From Paraburkholderia sp. CNPSo 3272 (lineage in GTDB: Bacteria > Pseudomonadota > Gammaproteobacteria > Burkholderiales > Burkholderiaceae), in the NCBI RefSeq assembly GCF_024206495.1, contig NZ_JAMBPQ010000007.1, positions 124,001-188,000 of the forward strand: DNA of 64,000 nt, in the 5' to 3' direction. This document shows, piece after piece, positions 38,732 through 47,260 of this stretch (position 1 is its first letter; the number at the start of each line of letters is the position of its first letter). A program made the translations under genes and the position numbers. The notes under the pieces were generated by a model. The model saw only the letters and a list, made by a program, of their open reading frames with translations, was not told the DNA's origin and made no database searches.

Positions 38732-40669
38732 TTACGCGTCGCGCAACTCGCGCGCGACCGTTTCCACGACGTCCGCCCACGCATGCGGGCGCGGCTGACG
38801 CACGAGTCGCGCGCGCGGGTACCAGGGGCTTTCGTCGGTGCCCGCAAACCAGCGCCAGTCCGCGGCGAACGGCAGCATGACCCAAAGCTTCGCGCCCAGC
38901 GCGCCCGCGAGGTGGGCGATCGAGGTATCGATCGACACGACGCCGTCCAGGCGTTCGATCACGGCCGCGGTATCCGCGAAGTCGTGCAGCTTGCGGCCCA
39001 GCCGGTGGATCGAACGCGCTCGCGGATGCGCGTCGAGCGCCGCGTGTTCAGCGGCGCTGAGTTCGGGCTGCAGGACGATCCAGTCGATACCGTCGAGCGC
39101 GAAAAGCGGTTCGAGCGCGGCGAGCGCAATCGCACGATTCTCGTGCTTCTGGATGCGTCCGGACCATGCGAGGCCAATTTTGCGGCGCGCCTGGCCGCCC
39201 AGCGAGCCGCGCCACTTGCGCCTGTAGGCAGTGCTCGCGTTGAGGTAGGGCGTGCGCGCTGGCAGTGTGTCGATGCTCGTGCCGAGCGCGAGCGGCAGCG
39301 AGAGGAGCGGGCAGTGCAGGTCGGCGGCCGGCCGCGGCGCGCCCTGCTCGACGAGCGTGACGCGCCAGGCTTCGGCCGCGGGCGCGATGAGCGGCGCGAG
39401 CGCGCGCTGCACTTCGAGCACGACGCGCGCGCCGGTTTTCTGCGCGGTTGCCACGACTTGCGGCACGAAGCGCACGAATTGAAGCGTGTCACCGAAACCC
39501 TGTTCCGCCTCGATCAGCAGCGTGCGGCCGTTCAGGGGCTCGCCGTGCCAGCGCGGCAGCGCGCTTTGCGGCGGTCGTGGCGCACTCGGTGCACTCATCT
39601 GCGGGGGCGGGGCGTAGCCAGCGCCTCGAGGTGCGTTGGCGTGCGCCTCGTCGCGTGCGGCCGGGTCGAGCCGCCATTCGTACTCGGGCAGTCCACGCCG
39701 GAAGTCGCCGAGCGTGAGCCACGTGAGCGCGCGATTCAAATGCGCGGCGGCCAGATCGGGCCGCACGCGCAGCGCTTCGTCGAAGGCGCGCAGGGCGGCC
39801 GCGTGCCGGCCGAGCGCGTGATGCGCCGCGCCGAGCGCGAGCCAGGCGAGGGCAAATTTCGGATCGAATCCGATTGAACGCTCGTAGGGTCCGATGGCTT
39901 CGTCGTGGCGGCCGAGCGCGGCAAGCGCATTGCCGAGCCCGAAGAGGGCCGGCGCGAAATGCGGCTGCAGCGCAAGCGCCGTTTCGAAGGCGGCCACGGC
40001 CTCGCCATGATGGCCGGTCGCATCGAGCGTATTCGCCAGATTGAAGTGCGCGGCGACGAAGCGCGGCTGCACGCGCAGCGCCTTCTGGAACTGTTCGACC
40101 GCGCCCGCGCTGTCGCCGAGCGCGTTGAGCGACATGCCGAGGTTGTTGTGCGCCCCTGCGTGGCCCGGACGGATCTTGAGCGCTCGGCGAAACGAGTCGG
40201 CGGCTTCGGCATGGCGGCCGAGCGCGTGCAGCGCGTTGCCGAGATTGTTGTGCGACGAGGCGTCGCCGGGCTGCAGGCGCACGGCCTGGCCGAACGCGTA
40301 CATCGCGTCCTCGTGCCGGCCAATCGCCGCATAGGCGTTGCCGAGGTTGTAATGCGCGAGGGCGAAGGCGGGCGCGAGCGTGAGCGCGTTGCGAAAGCGC
40401 TCGATCGCGCCTTCCAGTTCGCCGAGCGCCTTGAGCGCGTTGCCGAGGTTCAGCTGGAGCGCGGCGTCGTCAGGGCGCAAGGCGACCGCGCGACGCACGA
40501 GGTCCGCGGCCTCGGCGTGCTGGCCTCGCTGATGCCGCAGCACGCCGAGCAGATGCAGCGCATCGACGTGCACGGGATCGGCGGCGAGCGTCGCGCGGTA
40601 GTCGCGCTCGGCGTCGTCCAGCCGGCCGTCGCGATGTGCGGCGTAGGCGCGGACAAAAAGCTGTTCCAT
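38732..40669 (-). CDS. TPR-repeat protein with glycosyltransferase-like C-terminal domain
   Basis: 645 aa. Residues about 1-340 are ten consecutive 34-residue TPR units, with repeated N-x-L-G-N-A-x-x-x-L-G-x-x-x-x-A patterns ending in P at position 32-34. A Pro/Ala-rich linker (about 355-390) leads into a Rossmann-like domain with EAEQGFGDTLQFVRFVP, KIGLAWSGRIQKHENRAI and DGVVSIDTSIAHLAGALG, the nucleotide-sugar-binding style of GT9/GT41-like proteins. No signal peptide. The acceptor is unknown; protein or cell-envelope glycosylation is an inference. ATG 40669 is chosen; an open ATG 13 codons upstream is possible. Strong internal repetition of the DNA follows from the TPRs. Confidence 0.85.
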   Translation of the reverse strand: MEQLFVRAYAAHRDGRLDDAERDYRATLAADPVHVDALHLLGVLRHQRGQHAEAADLVRRAVALRPDDAALQLNLGNALKALGELEGAIERFRNALTLAPAFALAHYNLGNAYAAIGRHEDAMYAFGQAVRLQPGDASSHNNLGNALHALGRHAEAADSFRRALKIRPGHAGAHNNLGMSLNALGDSAGAVEQFQKALRVQPRFVAAHFNLANTLDATGHHGEAVAAFETALALQPHFAPALFGLGNALAALGRHDEAIGPYERSIGFDPKFALAWLALGAAHHALGRHAAALRAFDEALRVRPDLAAAHLNRALTWLTLGDFRRGLPEYEWRLDPAARDEAHANAPRGAGYAPPPQMSAPSAPRPPQSALPRWHGEPLNGRTLLIEAEQGFGDTLQFVRFVPQVVATAQKTGARVVLEVQRALAPLIAPAAEAWRVTLVEQGAPRPAADLHCPLLSLPLALGTSIDTLPARTPYLNASTAYRRKWRGSLGGQARRKIGLAWSGRIQKHENRAIALAALEPLFALDGIDWIVLQPELSAAEHAALDAHPRARSIHRLGRKLHDFADTAAVIERLDGVVSIDTSIAHLAGALGAKLWVMLPFAADWRWFAGTDESPWYPRARLVRQPRPHAWADVVETVARELRDA

Positions 40670-40760
40670 GACTGAAGAAGCAAAACGATCGAGACGCAAA
40701 GGCGGCATTTTCCCACACTCGCGGACCCCTTCCCGAAGTTGGCCGAATGTTGACCGAAAG

Positions 40761-40789
40761 TTGACCTGCATCCGTTGCTGAACTAACAT
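40761..40789 (+). promoter_or_regulatory. Promoter of the arsR-CDF operon
   Basis: TTGACC (-35) at 40761-40766, 17-bp spacer, TAACAT (-10) at 40784-40789. Start of transcription would fall at about 40796, inside the operator dyad. Confidence 0.65.
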
Positions 40790-40807
40790 ATGAACACTTG
40801 TTCATAT
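40788..40807. promoter_or_regulatory. ArsR/SmtB-type operator
   Basis: Perfect dyad ATATGAACA-CT-TGTTCATAT, the classical TGAACA-N2-TGTTCA site of zinc-type SmtB/CzrA/ZiaR repressors. It overlaps the -10 and start point, the position expected for repression and derepression by metal. Confidence 0.8.
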
Positions 40808-40822
40808 ATATCGCATATATAC

Positions 40823-41143
40823 ATGACCCCAATTTCCGACGACGAGCGGGTCGTTCCGCTCGCCGACCTCTTCCGTCTGCTCGGCGACGCCACGCGCCTG
40901 CGTATCGTCCTCGCCTGTGTTCAGGACCGGATCGCCGTGGGGACGATTGCCGACACGCTCGGTCTGTCCCCGTCGCTCGTGAGTCACCATCTGCGGCTTT
41001 TGCGCGCCGCGCGCGTCGTGCGCGCCGAACGCGAGGGCAAGCAGGTGTTCTACACGGCCGCGGATGCGCATATCAGCGCGATGATCGCCGGCATGCTGGA
41101 ACACGTGGCCGAGCCTTCGGCGCAGTGGCAGGAGGGCGCATGA
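40823..41143 (+). CDS. ArsR/SmtB-family metal sensor (zinc-type)
   Basis: 106 aa winged-helix repressor. Recognition region LGLSPSLVSHHLRLLRAARVV. The C-terminal helix carries D81, H83, H94 and E97 with exactly the spacing of the SmtB alpha-5 zinc site (D104, H106, H117, E120). The ArsR-type CxC motif is absent, so zinc (or Co/Cd) rather than arsenic is predicted. The start is ATG 40823; the alternative ATG 40790 lies inside the operator. It overlaps the CDF exporter by ATGA, so sensor and exporter form one autoregulated operon. Confidence 0.9.
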   Translation: MTPISDDERVVPLADLFRLLGDATRLRIVLACVQDRIAVGTIADTLGLSPSLVSHHLRLLRAARVVRAEREGKQVFYTAADAHISAMIAGMLEHVAEPSAQWQEGA

Positions 41144-42213
41144 GCGCAGCGGATCACGAACCCGCGCATGACGGAGGCGCCGGGAAGCGCGACCACGGCC
41201 ACGCGCATGATCACGCCCACGACCATGCGCACGACGCCCACGCGCCGCACGGGCACGGTCACGCGCACGGCCACCATCACCATCATCACGCGAGCGTCGC
41301 GGGCCACGGCCGCGCGTTCGCCATCGCCGTCGCGCTAAACGTCTTCATCGTCGTCGTACAGGCGGTGTACGGCGTGCTCGCGCATTCGACCGCGCTGCTC
41401 GCCGACGCCGGCCACAATCTCTCCGACGTGCTCGGCCTGCTGCTCGCGTGGGGCGCCGCGTGGCTCGCAACACGCCGTCCGTCGGCGCGCTTCACGTTCG
41501 GGTTCGGCAGCTCGTCGATACTCGCCTCGCTCGCCAACGCTGCGCTGCTCCTGCTCGCGTGCGGCGCGATCCTCGCGCAGGCGCTTGGCCGGTTGTTCAA
41601 TCCGGCGCCGGTCGCGGGCTTCGACGTTTTCGTCGTGGCGACCATCGGCATGGTGGTCAACGGCTTTTCGGCGTGGCTGTTCATGCGCGGGCAAAAGGAC
41701 GACCTGAACATTCGCGGCGCCTTCCTGCACATGGCCGCCGACGCCGGCGTTTCCGCCGCCGTGGCCGTGAGCGGCCTGCTGATCTTCGCGACAGGGTGGA
41801 GCTGGATCGATCCGGTCATGTCGATCGCAGTGGTGCTCGTGATCGTGTACGGCACCTGGGGGTTGCTGCGCGAGTCGGTGCGGCTTGCCCTCGCGGCCGT
41901 GCCCGAGAACGTCGACATCGTGCGCGTGCGCGGCTTCCTCGCGCAGCAGGAGGGGGTCGTCGACGTGCATGACCTGCACGTCTGGGCGCTTTCGACCACG
42001 GGCTGTGCGTTGAGCGCGCACCTCGTGATGCCGGCGGGGCACCCCGGCGACGCCGCGCTCGATCATATGGTCGAGTCGCTCCAGGTCCGTTTCGGCATGC
42101 GGCACGTGACGTTGCAAGTGGATCTCGGCACGAGCGTGCACCGCTGCGCGCTGGAGATGCCGGACGGCGCGCGCAGGCACACGCCAGCGCACGGGCATCC
42201 GCACGCGCACTGA
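41140..42213 (+). CDS. CDF-family zinc (heavy-metal) exporter
   Basis: 357 aa cation diffusion facilitator (ZitB/CzcD group). The N-terminus carries 21 histidines in about the first 57 residues in DHAHDHAH and HHHHHH runs, a metal-gathering tail. Six transmembrane segments; metal site in TM2 (DAGHNLSD) and TM5 (HMAADAGVS), the His/Asp pattern of zinc-selective CDFs. Cytoplasmic C-terminal domain with DVHDLHVWALSTTGCALSAHL, and the tail is again His-rich. Start ATG 41140 follows GGAGG and overlaps the arsR stop. Function: Zn(II)/H+ antiport out of the cytoplasm, induced through the upstream sensor. Confidence 0.93.
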   Translation: MSAADHEPAHDGGAGKRDHGHAHDHAHDHAHDAHAPHGHGHAHGHHHHHHASVAGHGRAFAIAVALNVFIVVVQAVYGVLAHSTALLADAGHNLSDVLGLLLAWGAAWLATRRPSARFTFGFGSSSILASLANAALLLLACGAILAQALGRLFNPAPVAGFDVFVVATIGMVVNGFSAWLFMRGQKDDLNIRGAFLHMAADAGVSAAVAVSGLLIFATGWSWIDPVMSIAVVLVIVYGTWGLLRESVRLALAAVPENVDIVRVRGFLAQQEGVVDVHDLHVWALSTTGCALSAHLVMPAGHPGDAALDHMVESLQVRFGMRHVTLQVDLGTSVHRCALEMPDGARRHTPAHGHPHAH

Positions 42214-42294
42214 AGCGCGGCAAGACGCGCAGCGACTTCTCGCGCCATTCAGACCGCATTTGATGCGCTGCCGCGCGACCGGTCCCGGCGCGGG

Positions 42295-42311
42295 CGATAC
42301 ACTACGTATCG
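42295..42311. promoter_or_regulatory. Dyad upstream of the FAD monooxygenase
   Basis: Perfect inverted repeat CGATAC-N5-GTATCG, 23 bp before the monooxygenase start. Possible operator; no regulator gene is adjacent. Confidence 0.35.
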
Positions 42312-42333
42312 TGTCGAGCGCATGGAGGTCTGC

Positions 42334-44022
42334 ATGGCCGTGGCTTCTTCTCTCGCACCCGTGCTCATCGTGGGTGCGGGACCCACCGGGCTCGCCGCCG
42401 CGATGAGTCTTGCGCGCGCGCATATCCCCGTGCGTCTGATCGATCGCGCGCCGCAGCCCGGACGCCACTCGCGGGCGATCGGCATTCAGGCGCGCACACT
42501 CGAACTGTTCGAGCAGCATCGCATCGTCGAGCCGTTTCTCGAACTCGGCCACCGCGCGCATATCGCGAATCTCTATTCGAACGGCCAGCGCCGCGCGCGG
42601 CTCGACTTCGATCCGCTCTTCACGCGCTATCCCTATCTGCTCTTCATTGAGCAGACGGTTACCGAACGTATCCTCGGCGAGCATCTCGCGACGCTCGGCG
42701 TGGAGATCGAGCGCGGCTGCGAACTGCTGGAGTACACCCAGGGGTCGGCCGGCGCGAGCGCGGAAGTGCGCCGGCCGGACGGCCGCGTCGAGTCGGTACG
42801 CTGCGCTTACGTGATCGCCGCCGACGGCGCGCACAGTACCGTGCGCCATCGCCTCGACATGAAGTTCGACGGCGAGACGATGGCGCAGTCGTTCCTGCTC
42901 GCCGACCTGAGCGCGAGCACGCCCTGGTCCGACGACGAGTTCCACATCTTCGCCTCGGGCGACGGTCTCGCCGCGCTCTTTCCGTTCGGCCACGGCCGGT
43001 ACCGCCTGATCGCCGATCACAAGGCCATGCTGCCCGCCGCGCCCGAAGGCACGATCCCCGTGCCCACGCTGGAAGAATGCCGCGACATCATCCTGCAGCG
43101 CGTGCACCATCCGGTGTCCGTCTCGGACATGAGCTGGGCTTCGTACTTCAGCGTGAACAGCCGCATGGTGCGGCAGTTGCGCGTCGAGCGCACCTTCTTT
43201 GCCGGCGACGCCGCGCACGTGCACAGCCCCGCAGGCGCGCAGGGCTTGAACACCGGCATCCAGGAAGCCTTCAATCTGGGTTGGAAGATCGCCCGCGTGC
43301 ACGCGCGCGGCGCGCCCGAGCGCCTGCTCGACACCTATCACGCGGAGCGTTATCCGATCGAGCGGCTCGTGCTGCAGCAGACGAGCTTCATGACGCAACT
43401 CGTGGAGGCCGATCACGGCCCGCTCAAGCTGCTGCGCGAGCGCGTGATGCCGGCGCTCGTCGCGCTCGGGCCGCTGCGCGACGCGGCGCGCCAGGCGGTG
43501 AGCGAGCTGTCGATCCAGTATCGCCGCAGCCCGCTCACGCTCGAGCGCGTGCTGGACGGCGGCCCCCGCGCGGGCGAGCGCGCCCCGGACGCCTTCGTGC
43601 GCGTGGTGGACGGTCCGCTAGGCAAGGCGCCGGGCAAGGGGCGCATCTTCGATCTCCACGATCCGGCGTGCTTTTCGTTGTTCCTGCTAGTGGAGGGCGA
43701 CGCCGACGCTGCAGCGGCGAAAAACGGCGCAGAAGTGAGCGCCGCGCTCAAGCGATTTGCCGAAGCCGTCGAGCGGCTGTTTCCGCAGGCGCTGCGGATC
43801 TGGTGGATCGCCGATCTCGCCAACGGCGAGACGCCGCTGGCGGGCGAGGGCGCGGCCTCGCTAAGCGAAGCGTACGGGCGCACGCGGCCCGCGTATTATC
43901 TGGTGCGGCCCGACGGCTATATCGGCGCGCGGGGGCGTCCCGCGTCGGACCTCAATGCGCTGCTGCGCCACTGCGAGACGTGGTACGCAGCTGCGGGCTT
44001 TGGACAGGCGCCGCCGGTCTGA
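42334..44022 (+). CDS. FAD-dependent aromatic-ring monooxygenase (PHBH fold)
   Basis: 562 aa. Flavoprotein monooxygenase of the phenol/para-hydroxybenzoate hydroxylase fold. GAGPTG at 14-19 (ADP of FAD), the middle DG motif VIAADGAHSTVRH, and the second FAD motif GDAAHVHSPAGAQGLNTGIQEAFNLGWK. The C-terminal 180 residues form a thioredoxin-like tail as in phenol hydroxylase/PheA-like enzymes. The substrate is unknown; no ring-cleavage genes adjacent. ATG 42334 is preferred because GGAGG lies 6 bases upstream; an ATG four codons earlier is also open. It converges on fdsD. Confidence 0.88.
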   Translation: MAVASSLAPVLIVGAGPTGLAAAMSLARAHIPVRLIDRAPQPGRHSRAIGIQARTLELFEQHRIVEPFLELGHRAHIANLYSNGQRRARLDFDPLFTRYPYLLFIEQTVTERILGEHLATLGVEIERGCELLEYTQGSAGASAEVRRPDGRVESVRCAYVIAADGAHSTVRHRLDMKFDGETMAQSFLLADLSASTPWSDDEFHIFASGDGLAALFPFGHGRYRLIADHKAMLPAAPEGTIPVPTLEECRDIILQRVHHPVSVSDMSWASYFSVNSRMVRQLRVERTFFAGDAAHVHSPAGAQGLNTGIQEAFNLGWKIARVHARGAPERLLDTYHAERYPIERLVLQQTSFMTQLVEADHGPLKLLRERVMPALVALGPLRDAARQAVSELSIQYRRSPLTLERVLDGGPRAGERAPDAFVRVVDGPLGKAPGKGRIFDLHDPACFSLFLLVEGDADAAAAKNGAEVSAALKRFAEAVERLFPQALRIWWIADLANGETPLAGEGAASLSEAYGRTRPAYYLVRPDGYIGARGRPASDLNALLRHCETWYAAAGFGQAPPV

Positions 44023-44066
44023 ACCGCGCGGCGCCGTGCGTCTCGTGCGACGGGCCGCTGGCCGGC

Positions 44067-44306
44067 TCAAGCCGCCGCGGGCATCAGCGCCTCGCGATGC
44101 TTCGTGAGCGAGGCGAGCACGATCTCCGTGAAGCCCGCTTGCTCGCCTTCGCCATCGAGCGCCGCGAGCAGCGTGCGGCGCATGCGCGGCTCCCAGAACT
44201 TGCGGATGTGCTCCGCGATTCCGGTGAGCGCTTCCTCGCGATCGGGCAGCGAGTCGAAGAACATGCCTATCTGGTTCGCCATTTCGATCAAGTGATCCGC
44301 TTTCAT
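44067..44306 (-). CDS. fdsD: Formate dehydrogenase delta subunit FdsD
   Basis: 79 aa, the small delta protein of soluble NAD-linked formate dehydrogenase. Start MKADHLIEMANQIGMFF and the WEPRMR motif are typical. It is needed for a mature enzyme in the related Cupriavidus/Rhodobacter systems, probably by protecting or loading the alpha subunit. It begins only 4 bp after fdsA; the usual fdsC between them is missing. Confidence 0.9.
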   Translation of the reverse strand: MKADHLIEMANQIGMFFDSLPDREEALTGIAEHIRKFWEPRMRRTLLAALDGEGEQAGFTEIVLASLTKHREALMPAAA

Positions 44307-44310
44307 CGCC

Positions 44311-47247
44311 TTATTTCCCTGAGGTTGTAAGCGGTTCGCGCTGGCTCAGCAGCTCGAGCTGGATCGTATTGAAGCGCGAGTATTCGCGCTGCCACTCCGA
44401 GGGCTGCTGCACGTGGCTGACCTGCACGGCCGTCACCTTGTACTCGGGGCAGTTCGTGGCCCAGTCCGAGGCATCCGTGGTGATGACGTTCGCGCCCGAC
44501 TCGGGGAAGTGGAACGTCGTATAGACCACGCCCGGCTGCATGCGCGTGCTGACTTGCGCGCGCAGCACTGTATGGCCCGCGCGCGATTCGATGCCCACCC
44601 AGTCGCCGTCGCGGATGCCGCGGTCTTCGGCGTCCACCGGGTGGATCTCGAGGCGGTCCTCCTCGTGCCAGCGCGAGTTCTCGGTGCGGCGGGTTTGCGC
44701 GCCCACGTTGTACTGCGAGAGGATGCGGCCCGTCGTGAGCAGGAGCGGGAAGCGCCGCGTGACCTTCTCCGGCGAGGCGATGAACTTCGTGATGACGAAC
44801 TTGCCCTTGCCGCGCACGAACTCGTCGATGTGCATGATCGGCGTGCCTTCGGGCGCTTCTTCGTTGCACGGCCACTGGATGCTGCCCAACTCGTCGAGCT
44901 TCTTGTACGAGACGCCGTGGAACGTGGGCGTCAGGCGCGCGATCTCGTCCATGATCTGCGACGGATGCGTGTAGTCCATCTCGTAGCCGAGCGCACGCGA
45001 GAGCAGGATCGTCGCTTCCCAGTCCGCGTAGCCGGCAATCGGCGGCATGACCTTGCGCACGCGCGAGATGCGGCGTTCGGCGTTGGTGAACGTGCCGTCC
45101 TTTTCGAGGAACGACGAGCCCGGCAGCAGCACGTGCGCGTACTTCGCCGTTTCGTTCAGGAAGATGTCCTGCACGACGATGCATTCCATCGACGAAAGCG
45201 CCGCCGCCACGTGCTGCGTGTTCGGGTCGGACTGAACGATGTCCTCGCCCTGGCAGTAGAGGCCCATGAAGGTGCCGTCGAGCGCCGCTTCGAACATGTT
45301 CGGAATGCGCAGGCCCGGCTCGCTTTGCAGCGCGACGTTCCAGGCCGCCTCGAACTCGCCGCGCACGGTCGAATCGCCCACGTGACGATAGCCCGGCAGC
45401 TCGTGCGGGAACGAACCCATGTCGCACGAACCCTGCACGTTGTTCTGGCCGCGCAGCGGATTCACGCCCACGCCTTCGCGGCCGATGTTGCCCGTGGCCA
45501 TCGCGAGGTTGGCGATGCCCATCACCATCGTCGAGCCTTGTGCGTGTTCCGTCACGCCGAGGCCGTAGTAGATCGCCGAATTGCCTTGCTGCGCGTAGAG
45601 GCGCGCGGCGGCGCGCACCTGCTCGGCCGGCACGCCGGTCACTTCGGCCATCGCTTCGGGCGAGTTTTCCGGCAGCGAGACGAAATCGCGCCATTGCTCG
45701 AACGCGCGTGTTTCGCAGCGCTCGGCCACGAACGCTTCGTTGACGAGCCCTTCGGTGACGATTACGTGCGCGATCGAGTTGATCATCGCGACGTTGGTGC
45801 CCGGGCGCAGTTGCAGGTGATATTCGGCCTTCACGTGGGCGGTGTCGACGATGTCGATGCGGCGCGGATCGACGACGATCAGCTTCGCGCCCTGACGCAC
45901 GCGGCGCTTCAGGCGCGAGCCGAACACAGGGTGGCCGTCGGTGGGGTTCGCGCCGATCACGATGATCACGTCGGAGTGATCGACCGAAGCGAAGGTCTGC
46001 GTACCCGCCGATTCGCCGAGCGTGGTCTTGAGACCGTAGCCCGTCGGCGAGTGGCAAACGCGCGCGCAGGTATCGACGTTGTTGTTGCCGAACGCGGCGC
46101 GCACGAGCTTCTGCACGAGGTACGTTTCCTCGTTCGTACAGCGCGACGACGTGATGCCGCCGATCGAATCGCGCCCGTGCTTCGCCTGGATGCGGCGGAA
46201 CTCGCTCGCGGCGTAGTTGATCGCTTCTTCCCAGCTCACTTCGCGCCACGGATCGGTGATCTTCGCGCGGATCATCGGCTTCTTGATGCGGTCCTTGTGC
46301 GTCGCGTAGCCCCACGCGAAGCGGCCTTTCACGCAGGCGTGGCCTTCGTTCGCCTGGCCGTTCTTGTGCGGCACCATGCGCACGACTTCATTGCCCTTCA
46401 TCTCGGCCTTGAACGAGCAGCCCACGCCGCAATAGGCGCAGGTCGTCACGACCGAGTGCTCGGCCTGGCCCAGCATCACCACAGTCTTTTCCTGCAGCGT
46501 GGCGGTCGGGCAGGCGGCCACGCAGGCGCCGCACGACACGCATTCCGAGTCCATGAACGATTCGCTCGCGCCGGCGGCTACGCGCGATGCGAAGCCGCGA
46601 CCCGCGATGGTCAGCGCGAACGTGCCTTGCGTCTCTTCACACGCGCGCACGCAACGATTGCAGACGATGCACTTCGACGGGTCGTACGTGAAGTACGGAT
46701 TCGATTCGTCCTTCGTCTCTTTCAGGTGATTCGCGCCGTCAAAGCCGTAGCGCACTTCGCGCAGGCCCGTCACGCCGGCCATGTCCTGCAGTTCGCAGTC
46801 GCCATTGGCGGGGCAGGTGAGGCAGTCGAGCGGGTGATCGGAGATGTACAGCTCCATCACGTTGCGGCGCAGCTTCTGCAACTGGTTGCTTTGCGTGCGC
46901 ACCTTCATGCCCGCTTCGACGGGTGTCGTGCACGAAGCGGGATAGCCGCGGCGGCCTTCGATTTCCACGAGACACAGGCGGCACGAACCGAACGGTTCGA
47001 GCGAGTCGGTGGCGCAGAGTTTGGGCACGTTGATGCCGGCCTCGACGGAGGCGCGCATCACCGACGTGCCGGCCGGCACCGTGACGGACTGGCCGTCGAT
47101 TTCGAGCGTGACGTCCACGTCGGCGTGGACGAGCGGCGTGCCGAAATCGGTATCGTCGAACGCAGAGCGTTGCTTCTTTGCCTGGGACTTGCAGGCGCAG
47201 TTGCCGGAACCGCAACCACCGGCTTGGGACATGAGCGTGTCGGACAT
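44311..47247 (-). CDS. fdsA: NAD-dependent formate dehydrogenase alpha subunit
   Basis: 978 aa molybdenum (bis-MGD) catalytic subunit. N-terminal [2Fe-2S] domain with C78, C89, C92, C106. His-ligated [4Fe-4S] with H138, C142, C145, C151. Two ferredoxin-type [4Fe-4S] sites (C193-196-199-203 and C236-239-242-246). The proximal cluster C270-273-277-305. Active-site C398-H399 in ARVCHSPT. All ligands are intact. Oxidises formate to CO2 and sends electrons to FdsB/FdsG and NAD. An extra Cys-rich start (GGCGSGNCACK) precedes the first domain. Overlapping operon order fdsG-fdsB-fdsA-fdsD. Confidence 0.95.
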   Translation of the reverse strand: MSDTLMSQAGGCGSGNCACKSQAKKQRSAFDDTDFGTPLVHADVDVTLEIDGQSVTVPAGTSVMRASVEAGINVPKLCATDSLEPFGSCRLCLVEIEGRRGYPASCTTPVEAGMKVRTQSNQLQKLRRNVMELYISDHPLDCLTCPANGDCELQDMAGVTGLREVRYGFDGANHLKETKDESNPYFTYDPSKCIVCNRCVRACEETQGTFALTIAGRGFASRVAAGASESFMDSECVSCGACVAACPTATLQEKTVVMLGQAEHSVVTTCAYCGVGCSFKAEMKGNEVVRMVPHKNGQANEGHACVKGRFAWGYATHKDRIKKPMIRAKITDPWREVSWEEAINYAASEFRRIQAKHGRDSIGGITSSRCTNEETYLVQKLVRAAFGNNNVDTCARVCHSPTGYGLKTTLGESAGTQTFASVDHSDVIIVIGANPTDGHPVFGSRLKRRVRQGAKLIVVDPRRIDIVDTAHVKAEYHLQLRPGTNVAMINSIAHVIVTEGLVNEAFVAERCETRAFEQWRDFVSLPENSPEAMAEVTGVPAEQVRAAARLYAQQGNSAIYYGLGVTEHAQGSTMVMGIANLAMATGNIGREGVGVNPLRGQNNVQGSCDMGSFPHELPGYRHVGDSTVRGEFEAAWNVALQSEPGLRIPNMFEAALDGTFMGLYCQGEDIVQSDPNTQHVAAALSSMECIVVQDIFLNETAKYAHVLLPGSSFLEKDGTFTNAERRISRVRKVMPPIAGYADWEATILLSRALGYEMDYTHPSQIMDEIARLTPTFHGVSYKKLDELGSIQWPCNEEAPEGTPIMHIDEFVRGKGKFVITKFIASPEKVTRRFPLLLTTGRILSQYNVGAQTRRTENSRWHEEDRLEIHPVDAEDRGIRDGDWVGIESRAGHTVLRAQVSTRMQPGVVYTTFHFPESGANVITTDASDWATNCPEYKVTAVQVSHVQQPSEWQREYSRFNTIQLELLSQREPLTTSGK

Positions 47248-47260
47248 GGTGGTTCCTCGT

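Noticed and set aside
38732..40669. DNA tandem repeat or CRISPR-like array
   Set aside because: The approximately 102-bp periodicity is the coding of TPR units; no spacers and no conserved short repeats.
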